Shown: positions 49,487 to 58,371, counted from the first letter of the stretch. The stretch is DNA of 64,000 nt from Inhella crocodyli (GCF_004004565.1 NZ_SACM01000003.1:434001-498000); one strand, 5' to 3'. The notes: generated by a model from the sequence alone, not told the origin. Numbers and translations are program-made.

Positions 49487-50608
49487 ATGCGCCGCCCTGC
49501 CCTCCCGCTCCTGGCCCTGACCGCCGCCCTCGCCACCGCCGGCGTTCACGCCCAAGCGCCCAAGACCGTCGACACCGTCGCCACCGGCCTGGACCTGCCC
49601 TGGGCCGTCGCCTTCCTGCCCGGGGGCGACTTCTTGGTGACCGAAAAAACCGGCGCGATGCGCGTGGTCAGCGCCAAGGGCCAGATCGGCGCGCCGCTGT
49701 CGGGCCTGCCGGCCGTCGACTACGCCGGCCAGGGCGGCCTGCTGGACGTGGTGCTGGACCGCGACTTCGCCCGCACCCGCGCGCTGTCGTTCTGCTTCAC
49801 CGAGCCCGGCACCGGCGCCGACAAGGGCAAGAACGGCACCGCCCTGGCGCGCGCCACGCTCAAGGCCGACCGCTCGGGCCTGGAGAACGTGCAGGTGATC
49901 TTCCGGCAGGCACCCAAGATCGACGGGCGGCACCACTTCGGCTGCCGCATCGTCGAAGCCGCCGACGGCCAAACCCTGTTCATGACCCTGGGCGAGCGCT
50001 ACAAGGGCATGCAGCAGGCGCAGACCCTGGACAACCACCTGGGCAAGGTGGTGCGCGTGGGCAAGGACGGCAGCGTGCCGGCCGACAACCCCTTCGTGAA
50101 GACGCCGGGCGCCAAGCCCGAGATCTACTCCCTCGGCCACCGCAACCCGCAGGGCGCGCTGCTGGACGCCGACGGGCGCCTCTGGGCCCACGAGCACGGC
50201 CCGCAGGGCGGCGACGAGATCAACCTCGTGCGCCCCGGCGTCAACTACGGCTGGCCCGTCATCACCTACGGCGAGAACTACGGCGGCGGCAAGATCGGCG
50301 ACGGCATCACGAAGAAGGACGGCCTGGCCCAGCCCGTGTGGCACTGGACGCCGTCGATCGCCCCCTCGGGCTTCGCGCAGATCACCAGCAAGGCCTATGG
50401 CGACGCCTGGCAGGGCAGCTACATCGTGGGTTCCCTCAAGTTCCGCCAGCTGCAGCGCGTGGTGCTGAAGGACGGCGCCATCGTCGGCACGCCCGAGGTC
50501 TTCGCCACCGACCTGGGCCGCGTGCGCGACGTGCGCCAGGGCCCCGACGGCCTGCTCTACGTGCTGACCGAGGACGCCCCCGGCCGCCTGCTGCGCCTGA
50601 AGCCTTGA
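49487..50608 (+). CDS. PQQ-dependent sugar dehydrogenase (soluble aldose dehydrogenase, YliI/Asd type)
   Basis: The 373-residue periplasmic enzyme has a signal peptide (PALPLLALTAALATAGVHA) and the six-bladed propeller signature: ATGLDLPWAVAFLPGGDFLV, GLLDVVLDRDFARTRALSFC, KIDGRHHFGCRIVEAADGQT, YSLGHRNPQGALLDADGRLW and EHGPQGGDEINLVRPGVNYG. It would oxidise aldoses at C1 with PQQ as cofactor. No pqq biosynthesis genes are in the window. Its TGA overlaps the TTG of a YncD/PqqU-type TonB receptor (TTGA), so the enzyme and a probable PQQ receptor are translated together. Confidence 0.92.
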   Translation: MRRPALPLLALTAALATAGVHAQAPKTVDTVATGLDLPWAVAFLPGGDFLVTEKTGAMRVVSAKGQIGAPLSGLPAVDYAGQGGLLDVVLDRDFARTRALSFCFTEPGTGADKGKNGTALARATLKADRSGLENVQVIFRQAPKIDGRHHFGCRIVEAADGQTLFMTLGERYKGMQQAQTLDNHLGKVVRVGKDGSVPADNPFVKTPGAKPEIYSLGHRNPQGALLDADGRLWAHEHGPQGGDEINLVRPGVNYGWPVITYGENYGGGKIGDGITKKDGLAQPVWHWTPSIAPSGFAQITSKAYGDAWQGSYIVGSLKFRQLQRVVLKDGAIVGTPEVFATDLGRVRDVRQGPDGLLYVLTEDAPGRLLRLKP

Positions 50609-52608
50609 TCGAGGTCTTGCTGCTGACGACGGCCGGCGCGCTGCCGCCCGTCGTCGTCACTGGCGGCCTGCGCAACGCACCGCTGCTGGACGTGCCCAGC
50701 GCCGTGGGCGTGCTCGACGCCGAGGCCCTGGCCCGCAGCGGCCCGGGCGCACAGCTCAGCGAAGCGCTGTTGCGCCTGCCCGGCGTGTGGGCCGCGGACC
50801 GCGGCAACGCCGCGCAAGACTTGCAGCTCAGCGTGCGCGGGTTCGGCGCGCGCGCCAGCTTCGGCGTGCGGGGCCTGCGCCTGTTCGTCGACGGCCTGCC
50901 CGCCACCGCGCCCGACGGCAGCGGCGCCGTGGGCCACTTCCCGCTGGACGCGGCGGCGCAGCTGGAGCTGCTGCGCGGCCCCTTCAGCGCGCTGCACGGC
51001 GTGCACAGCGGCGGCGTCTTGAGCCTGCGTACCCGCGCCCCGCAGCCAGGCCCCACCCGCTGGCAGGCCGAGGCCTGGGCCCAAAGCGACGACCAACAGC
51101 AGCTGCGCCTGCAGGCCGAGGGCGGCGCCGACGCCTCGCCCTGGCGCCTGGGCCTGGCCCACTGGCGCAGCGCGGGGCAGCGCCCGCAGGCCAAGGCCGA
51201 ACGCAGCCTGCTCGATGCCCGCTGGGACTGGACGCCCGGCTGGAGCGCGCGGCTCAACCTGCACAGCCAGCCGGCGCAAGACCCCCTGGGCCTGACCCGC
51301 GCGCAGTGGCAGGCCGACCCCGAGAGCACCGCGGCGGCCGCGCTCGCCTTCCACAGCCGCAAGACCCTGCAGCAGCAGCAGCTGGGCGTGGCGGGCGGCT
51401 GGAACGACTGGCAACTGCGCGCCTGGGCCTCGGCCCGGCAGGTGCGGCAGTGGCAGGCCATTCCGGTGGCCACGCAGGCGCCGGCCGCCCACCCCGGCGG
51501 CGTGATCGACCTGGACCGCCGCCAAGTCGGCGCCGACCTGCGCCACGAGGGCCCCGGCTGGACGGTGGGCGTCCAGCTCGACGCGCAAGACGAGCAGCGC
51601 CGCGGCTTCGAAAATTTTGTCGGCCCCGCCCTGGGCGTGACCGGCGCGCTGCGCCGCGACGAGCGCAACACGGCCTTCAACGGCGAGGTTTACGCGCAAA
51701 GTGAGCACCGGCTCACCGACGGGCTTGCCCTGCACGCGGGCCTGCGCTTGGGCCAGCTGCGCGTGGCCAGCCGCGACCGCTTCCTGGCCAACGGCGACGA
51801 CGGCGGCCGCCAGCGCACGCCCACCGCGCTGCCCGCGCTCGGCCTGGTCGGTCAGCTCGGCGCCGGCACCCGCGGGTTCGCCAGCCTCGGCCAGGCCCGC
51901 GAAACCCCCACCCTGGCCGAGCTGGCCTACCGGCCCGACGGCAGCGCCGGCCTGAACACCGGCCTGAAGGCCCAACGCAGCCGCCAGGGCGAGGCCGGCC
52001 TGAAGCACCGCGACGGCGTCTGGGCCTGGGAGGCCGTGGCCTTCGCCGCCGACACCGCCGACGAGATCGTCAGCGCCCGCAACAGCGGCGGCCGCGCCGC
52101 CTTCGCCAACGCGGGCCGCACGCGCCGCCAGGGTTTGGAACTGCAGGCCCAAGGTCCCTTGGTGCAAGGCTGGCGCTTCGCGCTGGCCGCCACCGCCCTG
52201 AGCGCCCGCGTGCGCCAGCCCTACGCCGTGTGCGGCGCGCCGCCCTGCGCCAGCGCTGCGCTCACCGTGGCCGCCGGCGCCCGCCTGCCCGGCGTGCCGG
52301 CCCGCGCGCTGCGCCTCGATCTGGAAAGCCCAGCGGCGGCGCCCTGGCAAGCCGGCCTCACGCTCAGCGGCCGCAGCCGCCTGTGGGTGGACGAGCGCAA
52401 CAGCGACGCCGCTCCCGGCACCACGCTGCTGGCGGCCTGGGCGCGCTGGCGGGTCGACCCCGACACCACGCTGACCCTGCGTGCCGACAATCTCGCCGAC
52501 CGCCGGCACGTCGCCAGCGTGATCGTCAACGAGGCCAACGGCCGCTTCTTCGAGCCCGGCCCCGGCCGCCGCTTGAGCCTGCAACTGCAGCATCGATCTC
52601 CAAGATGA
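50605..52608 (+). CDS. pqqU: TonB-dependent receptor, YncD/PqqU type (probable PQQ uptake)
   Basis: The 667-residue outer-membrane receptor has a short signal, a plug (VLDAEALARSGPGAQLSEAL, AQDLQLSVRGFGARASFGVR, GLRLFVDGLPATAPDGSGAV) and a barrel ending RRLSLQLQHRSPR. Many stretches match what I know of E. coli YncD/PqqU: DPLGLTRAQWQADPES, RRDERNTAFNGEVYAQ, ETPTLAELAYRPDGSAGLN and VASVIVNEANGRFFEPGPGR. PqqU imports PQQ in E. coli. The TTG start overlaps the dehydrogenase stop; the n-region of the signal (MIEVLLL) lacks Lys or Arg, which is odd. hutD overlaps its end (ATGA). Confidence 0.88.
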   Translation: MIEVLLLTTAGALPPVVVTGGLRNAPLLDVPSAVGVLDAEALARSGPGAQLSEALLRLPGVWAADRGNAAQDLQLSVRGFGARASFGVRGLRLFVDGLPATAPDGSGAVGHFPLDAAAQLELLRGPFSALHGVHSGGVLSLRTRAPQPGPTRWQAEAWAQSDDQQQLRLQAEGGADASPWRLGLAHWRSAGQRPQAKAERSLLDARWDWTPGWSARLNLHSQPAQDPLGLTRAQWQADPESTAAAALAFHSRKTLQQQQLGVAGGWNDWQLRAWASARQVRQWQAIPVATQAPAAHPGGVIDLDRRQVGADLRHEGPGWTVGVQLDAQDEQRRGFENFVGPALGVTGALRRDERNTAFNGEVYAQSEHRLTDGLALHAGLRLGQLRVASRDRFLANGDDGGRQRTPTALPALGLVGQLGAGTRGFASLGQARETPTLAELAYRPDGSAGLNTGLKAQRSRQGEAGLKHRDGVWAWEAVAFAADTADEIVSARNSGGRAAFANAGRTRRQGLELQAQGPLVQGWRFALAATALSARVRQPYAVCGAPPCASAALTVAAGARLPGVPARALRLDLESPAAAPWQAGLTLSGRSRLWVDERNSDAAPGTTLLAAWARWRVDPDTTLTLRADNLADRRHVASVIVNEANGRFFEPGPGRRLSLQLQHRSPR

Positions 52609-53159
52609 ACATCGTCCTCGCCGACCGCATCGCCCCCACGCCCTGGCGCAACGGCGGGGGCCAGACGCGCGAGCTGTGGGTGGGGCCGAACGTGGCCGAC
52701 TGGCGCGTGCGGCTGAGCTTGGCCGACATCGCCCAAGACGGGCCCTTCAGCGCCTTCCCCGGCGTGCAACGCCACTTCGCGGTGGTGGAGGGCGCCGGGG
52801 TGATGCTCACCCTGGCCGGCCGCGAGCACGCCGTCACGGCCGGGGGCGACCCCATCGCCTTCGACGGCGCGCTGGCCCCCGGCTGCCGCCTGATCGACGG
52901 CCCGACGCGCGACCTCAACTTGATGCTGCAAGGCGGCGCCCGCGGCACGCTGGCGCTGGCCGCGGCCGAACGCCCCTGGCAGGGCCCGCACGCCTGGCGG
53001 GCTTGCTTCGTCAGCGACCCGGCCGTGCTGCTGCTGCCCCACGGCGAGGCCCTGCCTCTGGCGGCGCGCTGCCTCGTCACCGACCTGCCGGCCGGGCCCC
53101 TGCGCCTGATGCCCAGCGGGCCGGGGCCCAGCTTTTGGGTGGGCGTGGACGGCCTCTGA
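52605..53159 (+). CDS. HutD/Ves family protein
   Basis: The 184-residue protein starts MNIVLADRIAPTPWRNGGGQ and continues TRELWV, DWRVRLSLADIAQDGPFSAF, PGVQRHFAVVEGAGVMLTLA and RDLNLMLQGGARGTLAL, diagnostic of the HutD/Ves cupin-like family. HutD occurs with histidine-utilisation genes and Ves is cold-inducible, but neither has a proven reaction. Here it is coupled to the pqqU-like receptor (ATGA), with no hut genes in the window. It ends convergent with the SLATT-like gene. Confidence 0.88.
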   Translation: MNIVLADRIAPTPWRNGGGQTRELWVGPNVADWRVRLSLADIAQDGPFSAFPGVQRHFAVVEGAGVMLTLAGREHAVTAGGDPIAFDGALAPGCRLIDGPTRDLNLMLQGGARGTLALAAAERPWQGPHAWRACFVSDPAVLLLPHGEALPLAARCLVTDLPAGPLRLMPSGPGPSFWVGVDGL

Positions 53160-53175
53160 GGACCGAGCGCCTCAG
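53156..53175. terminator. palindrome holding both stops of hutD and SLATT-like genes
   Basis: CTGAGG at 53156-53161 pairs with CCTCAG at 53170-53175 and includes both convergent TGA stops, with GGCC further out on each side. Short stem, no T-run. Confidence 0.35.
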
Positions 53176-53621
53176 GCCGCCTTGCCCGGGGCGCGTTCGA
53201 CGATCTTGGCCCAGCGTTCGCTGCCCGTGCCCAGCAGCTGCTGCAGGCGCTGGAACCAGGCCTCGACCTGCTCGTGGCTGGGCACGCCCTGCGCGCCGCG
53301 GAAGTGCATCTCGCGCTCCAGGTCTTGCAGGCCGTGGTGCAGCGCGCGCTCGTGCTGCCACAGCTCGCGCGTGCGGCGCATCTCCAACCAGGCGCCCAGG
53401 CCCGTGCCCACGGTGGTGAGCACGAGCACGATGAACTGCAGCAGGGGCCCGAACTGCGTGCCCAGCAAGAGGCCCAGGCCGGCGGTGATGCTGGCCGCGG
53501 CGCTCAAGGCGATCAGGCCGGTTTGGCCCCAGCGGTAGGCGTCGCGGTGGCGCTCGGCCTGGCGGTCGAAGTGGGCCCGCTCGCCGGCCACCAGGTCCAG
53601 CAGGTGTTCGTAGGCGTTCAT
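53172..53621 (-). CDS. DUF4231/SLATT-like two-span membrane protein
   Basis: The 149-residue protein has an N-terminal amphipathic helix (LLDLVAGERAHFDRQAERHR), two membrane spans at about residues 33-53 and 60-78 (GLIALSAAASITAGLGLLLG, LLQFIVLVLTTVGTGLGAWL), and a C-terminal helix bundle (RRTRELWQHERALHHGLQDL). This matches DUF4231, a SLATT-superfamily domain predicted to act as a pore-forming effector in nucleotide-second-messenger conflict systems; stand-alone members are common and uncharacterised. No cyclase or SLOG gene is adjacent. ATG at 53621 lies two bases after the nnrU stop. Confidence 0.75.
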   Translation of the reverse strand: MNAYEHLLDLVAGERAHFDRQAERHRDAYRWGQTGLIALSAAASITAGLGLLLGTQFGPLLQFIVLVLTTVGTGLGAWLEMRRTRELWQHERALHHGLQDLEREMHFRGAQGVPSHEQVEAWFQRLQQLLGTGSERWAKIVERAPGKAA

Positions 53622-53623
53622 GG

Positions 53624-54226
53624 TCAGCCCACGCGAACGGTCGACATGAGCGGCGACACGCCCAACCAGGCCTGGTGCGCCCACATCGCCATGGCGCCGT
53701 AGGCCACGGTGCCGATGACGAGCGTCAGCGCCGTGCCCAGGGCCGTGCCGGCCGGCACGCTCACCGGGCGGCGGCGCGCGGCGCGGAAGTCCAGCACCGC
53801 CCACAGCAAGAAGCCGCCGAACAGCAGCAGATCGGCCGCCGTGTGGTTCACCAGCAGGTGGGCCAGGGCCCAGACCTTGACCGACAGCACCATGGGGTGC
53901 TTCACCGCGGCCTTCAGGTGGTTGCGCGGCACGTAGGCGGCCACCATCAACCAAAAGGCCAGCAGCACCAAGAGGGCCACGAGGTGGCGCAGTCCCTTGG
54001 CCATGCCCTCGGGCGGGAAGAACAGGGGCGCGGCCTCCAAGCGCGCTTGCGCGTAGCCCCAAATCAGCAGGCCCAGGCCCAGGGCCGACACGAGGCTGTA
54101 GAGCCCCTTCCAGCGGTTCTCGCCCAGGCGGGCGATTTGCGCCTGCCGCCAGGGCTCGGCCCAGATGCGCACGCTGTGCACGCCCAAGAACAGAACGAGA
54201 CCGAGAACGAGAACCAACCAGGACAT
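53624..54226 (-). CDS. nnrU: NnrU family membrane protein
   Basis: The 200-residue protein has about six membrane spans and the NnrU pattern: LVLGLVLFLGVHSVRIWAEP, NRWKGLYSLVSALGLGLLIW, GLRHLVALLVLLAFWLMVAA, VPRNHLKAAVKHPMVLSVKV and WALAHLLVNHTAADLLLFGG. NnrU proteins relate to isoprenylcysteine methyltransferase folds and were first linked to nitrite/nitric-oxide respiration; many copies, as here, lie away from denitrification genes. ATG at 54226 begins MSWLVL. The SLATT-like gene follows at once. Confidence 0.9.
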   Translation of the reverse strand: MSWLVLVLGLVLFLGVHSVRIWAEPWRQAQIARLGENRWKGLYSLVSALGLGLLIWGYAQARLEAAPLFFPPEGMAKGLRHLVALLVLLAFWLMVAAYVPRNHLKAAVKHPMVLSVKVWALAHLLVNHTAADLLLFGGFLLWAVLDFRAARRRPVSVPAGTALGTALTLVIGTVAYGAMAMWAHQAWLGVSPLMSTVRVG

Positions 54227-54325
54227 GGGGGCCTTGTGAGGGGAGCGCGGACCAATCCCGCGCCGGCATTCTGGCGATCTTTGCGCGTCATGCCAGCGTC
54301 ACCCCGTTGTGGCACCCTCGTTCGC

Positions 54326-56329
54326 ATGGCCAAAGACTTCAGCACCCTGGAGGACAGCAACCCCTCCGCCAACCCCACCCTCCACGACGCGCCCTTCCAA
54401 GCCCGGCGCCGCCTGCTGCGCGGCGGCCTGGCCTCGGCCGTCACCGGCCTGCACTCGCCCCTGGCGGTGCAAGGCGGGGCGCTGACGGCGTTGCTGTCGG
54501 GCTGCGCCAGCGCGCCGGTGATGAGCGGCCCCAAGCTCGGCTTCCAGCCCGTGCCCCTGTCGGACGCCGACACCGTCACCGTGCCCGAGGGCTACGTGGC
54601 GCAGGTGCTGCAGGCCTGGGGCGAGCCGGTGGGCGTGGCCGGGAACCTGCCCGCCTTTCGCCACGACGGCCGCAACACCGCCGCCGAGCAGGCCGTGCAG
54701 ATGGGCATGCACCACGACGGCCTCGCCTTCTTCCCGCTGCAGGGCTCGGACCGCGGCTTGCTGGCCATGAACCACGAGTACGGCGACCACGGCCTGCTGT
54801 TCGCCGACGGTGGCCGCGAGTGGGGCCCCGAGCAAGTGGCCAAGAGCCAGGCGGCGCACGGCCTGAGCGTGTGCGAGATCGCGCGCCAGGCCGATGGCAG
54901 CTGGGCCGCCGTGCGCCCCTCGCGCTATGCGCGCCGCGTCACGCTGCAAACCCCCTTCGCCGTGGGCGGCCCGGCCGCCGGCCACCCGCTGATGCAAACC
55001 GCCGCCGACCCCAGCGGCCGCCGCGTGCTGGGCACCTTGGCCAACTGCGCCGCCTCGCGCACGCCCTGGGGCACCTACCTGTCGGGCGAAGAGAACTTCA
55101 TCGGCTACTTCCTCGGCCCCAACCGCCCGAATGCCCACGAGGCCCGCTGGGGCCTGCGCCCGGGCGAGCCCTGGGGCTACCGCTGGGCCGAGCACGACGC
55201 GCGCTTCGACGCCAGCGCCCACCCCCACGAGCCCAACCGCTTCGGCTGGGTTGTCGAGCTCGACCCCTTCGACCCGAGCAGCACCCCGGTCAAGCGCACG
55301 GCCCTGGGCCGCGCCGCGCACGAGGGGGCCACGGTGGCGCTGACGAAGGACGGTCGCGCCGTCGTCTACTCGGGCGAGGACGCGCGCTTCGAGTCCATCT
55401 ACAAGTTCGTCAGCCGCGACCGCGTGAAGCCCGGCGGCGCCCAGGCCAACGCCACGCTGCTGGACCACGGCACGCTGTACGTGGCCCGCTTCGACGCCGA
55501 CGGCACCGGCCGCTGGCTGCCCCTGGTGCACGGCCAAGGCGGCCTCACGCGCGAGGCCGGTTTTGCCGACCAGGGCGAGGTGCTCATCAAAGCCCGCCAG
55601 GCCAGCGACCGCCTGGGCGCCACCAAGATGGACCGCCCCGAGTGGATCGCCGTGGACCCGCAGGGCCAGGTCTACGTGACCCTCACCAACAACAGCCAGC
55701 GCGGCGCCCCGGGCCGCCCCGGCGTGGACGCGGCCAACCCGCGCGAGAACAACACCGGCGGCCACATCCTGCGCTGGCGCGAAGACGGCGATTTCGACGG
55801 CGAAACCTTCCGCTGGGAGCACTTCGTGCTGGCCGGCGACCCCGCCGCCGAGCGCACCGACGCCCGCGGCCGCATGAAGGGGCCGCGCGACGCGGCCGCC
55901 TTCGCCTGCCCCGATGGCCTGTGGGTGGACGGCCGCGGCGTGCTGTGGATCCAGACCGACATGAGCAGCAGCGAGATGGGCGCCGGCGTGGCCTTCCTGG
56001 AGAAGGACAGCGCCAACCCCCCGCCCCCCGGCCCGCGCGAGCTGGTCAAGCTGGGCAACAACGCGATGTTGGCCGCCGACCCGGCCACGGGCGAGATCCG
56101 CCGCTTCTTCGTCGGGCCCGTGGGCGCCGAGATCACCGGCATCGACATGACGCCCGACGGCCGCACGATGTTCGTCAACATCCAGCACCCGGGCGAGACC
56201 CCGGGCGACCGCAGCGACCCGGCGAACCCCCGCGCGTTTTCCAACTGGCCCGATCACCGCGCCGACGGCCGGCCGCGATCGGCCACGGTGGCGATCCGCA
56301 AGCGCGACGGCGGCCTCATCGGAACCTGA
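54326..56329 (+). CDS. PhoX-type alkaline phosphatase family protein (DUF839)
   Basis: The 667-residue protein has a twin-arginine signal (ARRRLLRGGLASAVTG), consistent with folded export, then the PhoX body: RGLLAMNHEYGDHGLLFADG, TPWGTYLSGEENFIGYFLGP, GWVVELDPFDPSSTPVKRTA, GEDARFESIYKFVSRDRV and ADPATGEIRRFFVGPVGAEI. PhoX enzymes hydrolyse phosphomonoesters using calcium and iron; several members have no proven activity. The ATG at 54326 gives the expected signal spacing. It is divergent from nnrU and no pho box was looked for in detail. Confidence 0.9.
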   Translation: MAKDFSTLEDSNPSANPTLHDAPFQARRRLLRGGLASAVTGLHSPLAVQGGALTALLSGCASAPVMSGPKLGFQPVPLSDADTVTVPEGYVAQVLQAWGEPVGVAGNLPAFRHDGRNTAAEQAVQMGMHHDGLAFFPLQGSDRGLLAMNHEYGDHGLLFADGGREWGPEQVAKSQAAHGLSVCEIARQADGSWAAVRPSRYARRVTLQTPFAVGGPAAGHPLMQTAADPSGRRVLGTLANCAASRTPWGTYLSGEENFIGYFLGPNRPNAHEARWGLRPGEPWGYRWAEHDARFDASAHPHEPNRFGWVVELDPFDPSSTPVKRTALGRAAHEGATVALTKDGRAVVYSGEDARFESIYKFVSRDRVKPGGAQANATLLDHGTLYVARFDADGTGRWLPLVHGQGGLTREAGFADQGEVLIKARQASDRLGATKMDRPEWIAVDPQGQVYVTLTNNSQRGAPGRPGVDAANPRENNTGGHILRWREDGDFDGETFRWEHFVLAGDPAAERTDARGRMKGPRDAAAFACPDGLWVDGRGVLWIQTDMSSSEMGAGVAFLEKDSANPPPPGPRELVKLGNNAMLAADPATGEIRRFFVGPVGAEITGIDMTPDGRTMFVNIQHPGETPGDRSDPANPRAFSNWPDHRADGRPRSATVAIRKRDGGLIGT

Positions 56330-56365
56330 GTCCGTCGTCCCCTGCGCACCGGCACACTCGGGCCC

Positions 56366-58348
56366 GTGCAAGCGCTTCACGACCACCTCCAAGCCCTCGA
56401 CCCCGAGGCCCCCCGCGCCCAGCGCCACCTGGCCCTGGTGGCCCTGCTCGACGGAGTGCGCCGCCCGGTGCGCGCCGGCGCGCCCCTGGACCCCGAGCTG
56501 CCGCTGAGCCGGCTGCGCGCCCTGTGCCAGCACCTGGCCGACACGCCCGACGCCCAGCGCCGGCTGCAGGACTTCCTGGCGGCCGTGGCCGGCGGCGTGG
56601 ACGCGCCGGCGCTGCTGGCCGACCACGGCTTCGCGCGCCAGCCCTCGCTGCTCAGCGAGGTGCGCCGCCGCCTGGCCTTGCGCTGGCTGCCCCGCACGCC
56701 CGACACCGACGACCTGGGCGAGCTGCTGCAGCTGCTGTTCCGCCCCGGCGACGTGGCCTGGCTGCGCGCCCTGCCGCCCGAGCTGCTGGAGCCCCTGGGC
56801 GCGCTGGTGGGGCAGGCCCTGCCGCAGGGCTGGCCCGCCGCCCTGCACGACGCCCTGATGCTGTTGGGCAGCGCCGTGGCCGGTGCCGCGCACGGGCCCG
56901 ACCTGCGCCGCCGCATGGCGCCCGAGCTGCTGCAGTCGCGCCCCTTCCGCCAGCTGCCCGCGGCGCTCTCGGCGCTGCGCACGGCGCAAGAGGCGGGCGA
57001 TGTCGCGGAGACCCTGCGCCAGGCCGCTTACCTGCGCGCGCTGATCGAGGCCTGCCGCGAGGCCGCCGACAGCGTGTTCCAGCACCTGGAAGCGCACGGC
57101 GTGTCGGTCGACATCGTGTTCAGCACCGAGCAGCTCAAGGCCCGCCTGGCGCGCATGGAAGCGCTGCTGGACGCCCTGCTCAGCCCGCCGGCCAGCGGCG
57201 CCTGGCGCGCGCTGCTGGTGCAACTGGTGGAGATCAATGGCCAGCGCGGCCTGCGCCAGCTGGTGGGCGAGCAGTTCGGCCTGATGGCCCGCCAGATGGC
57301 CGAGCGCCACGCCGAGACCGGCGAGCACTACATCACCACCGACCGCGCCGGCTACCGCGACATGCTGCGCCGCGCCGCCGGCGGTGGATTGGTCATTGCG
57401 GGCACCACCTTCGCCAAGTTCGGCATCGCCGCCGTGGGCCTGGGCGCCTTCTGGACGGGCCTGTGGTCGGGCGTGAACTACGCCATCAGCTTCCTCGTCG
57501 TGATGCTGCTGCACTGGACGGTGGCCACCAAACAGCCGGCCATGACCGCGCCCGCGCTGGCCGACAGCCTGGCCGGGCTCAAGCCCAACCGCGACGACGC
57601 CGAGGAGGACGCGGCCATCGAGGGCTTCGTCGACCGCGTGGCGCAGCTCATCCGCTCGCAGTTCGCCGGCATCGTGGGCAACGTCGCCATTTGCGGTCCG
57701 GTGGTGCTGGCGGTGCAGCTCATCGCCCAGCAATGGCAAGGCGCGCCCCTGGTGGGCGAGGCCACGGCGCGCTACGTGCTGCACAGCCAAACCCTGCTCG
57801 GCCCCACCCTGCTGTTCGCCGCCTTCACCGGCGTGCTGCTCTTCCTCAGCAGCCTCGTCGCCGGCTGGGCCGAAAACGCCTTCGTCTTTCACCGCCTGGA
57901 CAGCACCCTGGCCTGGAACCCGCGCATCGCCCGCGTGCTCGGTGCCAAGCGCGCGCAAGCCTGGGCCGCCTGGTGGCGCCGCAACATCTCGGGCGTGGTG
58001 GCCAACACCAGCCTGGGCCTGATGCTGGGCGTGGTGCCCGCGCTCTTGGCCTTCGTGGGCGTGGGGCTGGAGGTGCGCCACGTCACCCTCAGCACCGGCC
58101 AGCTGGCGGCGGCCCTGGGCGCCCTGGGCCCCAGCCTCTTGGCCACGCCCGAGTTCTGGTGGTGCATGGCCGCGCTGGTGGGCATCGGCGTGCTGAACCT
58201 GGGCGTCAGCTTCTGGCTGGCCCTGCGCGTGGCCATCCGTTCGCGCGGCGTGCAAGTGCGCGACCGCAGCCGCCTGCGCGCCGCGCTGTGGCGGCGCGTG
58301 CGCCGGGACCCGATGAGCTTCTTGCGACCGCCGGCTGAAACGCCTTGA
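56366..58348 (+). CDS. Gcr-type 'site-specific recombinase' family membrane protein
   Basis: The 660-residue protein matches the Gcr family (PF10136 type): an alpha-helical N-terminal half of about 330 residues (EACREAADSVFQHLEAHGVS, VDIVFSTEQLKARLARMEAL, GEHYITTDRAGYRDMLRRAA) and a C-terminal half with at least six membrane spans (VNYAISFLVVMLLHWTVATK, TLLFAAFTGVLLFLSSLVAG). Despite the family name no tyrosine- or serine-recombinase active site is visible, and the membrane topology argues against one. GTG start at 56366. It ends convergently with the M20 peptidase gene. Confidence 0.88.
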   Translation: MQALHDHLQALDPEAPRAQRHLALVALLDGVRRPVRAGAPLDPELPLSRLRALCQHLADTPDAQRRLQDFLAAVAGGVDAPALLADHGFARQPSLLSEVRRRLALRWLPRTPDTDDLGELLQLLFRPGDVAWLRALPPELLEPLGALVGQALPQGWPAALHDALMLLGSAVAGAAHGPDLRRRMAPELLQSRPFRQLPAALSALRTAQEAGDVAETLRQAAYLRALIEACREAADSVFQHLEAHGVSVDIVFSTEQLKARLARMEALLDALLSPPASGAWRALLVQLVEINGQRGLRQLVGEQFGLMARQMAERHAETGEHYITTDRAGYRDMLRRAAGGGLVIAGTTFAKFGIAAVGLGAFWTGLWSGVNYAISFLVVMLLHWTVATKQPAMTAPALADSLAGLKPNRDDAEEDAAIEGFVDRVAQLIRSQFAGIVGNVAICGPVVLAVQLIAQQWQGAPLVGEATARYVLHSQTLLGPTLLFAAFTGVLLFLSSLVAGWAENAFVFHRLDSTLAWNPRIARVLGAKRAQAWAAWWRRNISGVVANTSLGLMLGVVPALLAFVGVGLEVRHVTLSTGQLAAALGALGPSLLATPEFWWCMAALVGIGVLNLGVSFWLALRVAIRSRGVQVRDRSRLRAALWRRVRRDPMSFLRPPAETP

Positions 58349-58351
58349 AGT

Positions 58352-58371
58352 GGCCTGAGACGGCTCAGGCC
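58352..58371. terminator. palindrome between Gcr-type and M20 genes
   Basis: GGCCTGAG at 58352-58359 pairs with CTCAGGCC at 58364-58371 around a 4-base loop; the minus-strand TGA (58365-58367) lies inside. Arms are identical to those at 46189-46208. Probably a two-way terminator. Confidence 0.5.

Noticed and set aside
54299-58255. A minus-strand frame of about 1300 codons
   Set aside because: It lies opposite PhoX and the Gcr-type gene and has no domain features of its own.
56366-58348. An active site-specific recombinase marking a mobile element
   Set aside because: The family name is historical; the protein has many membrane spans, no recombinase catalytic motif, and no att-like repeats flank it.
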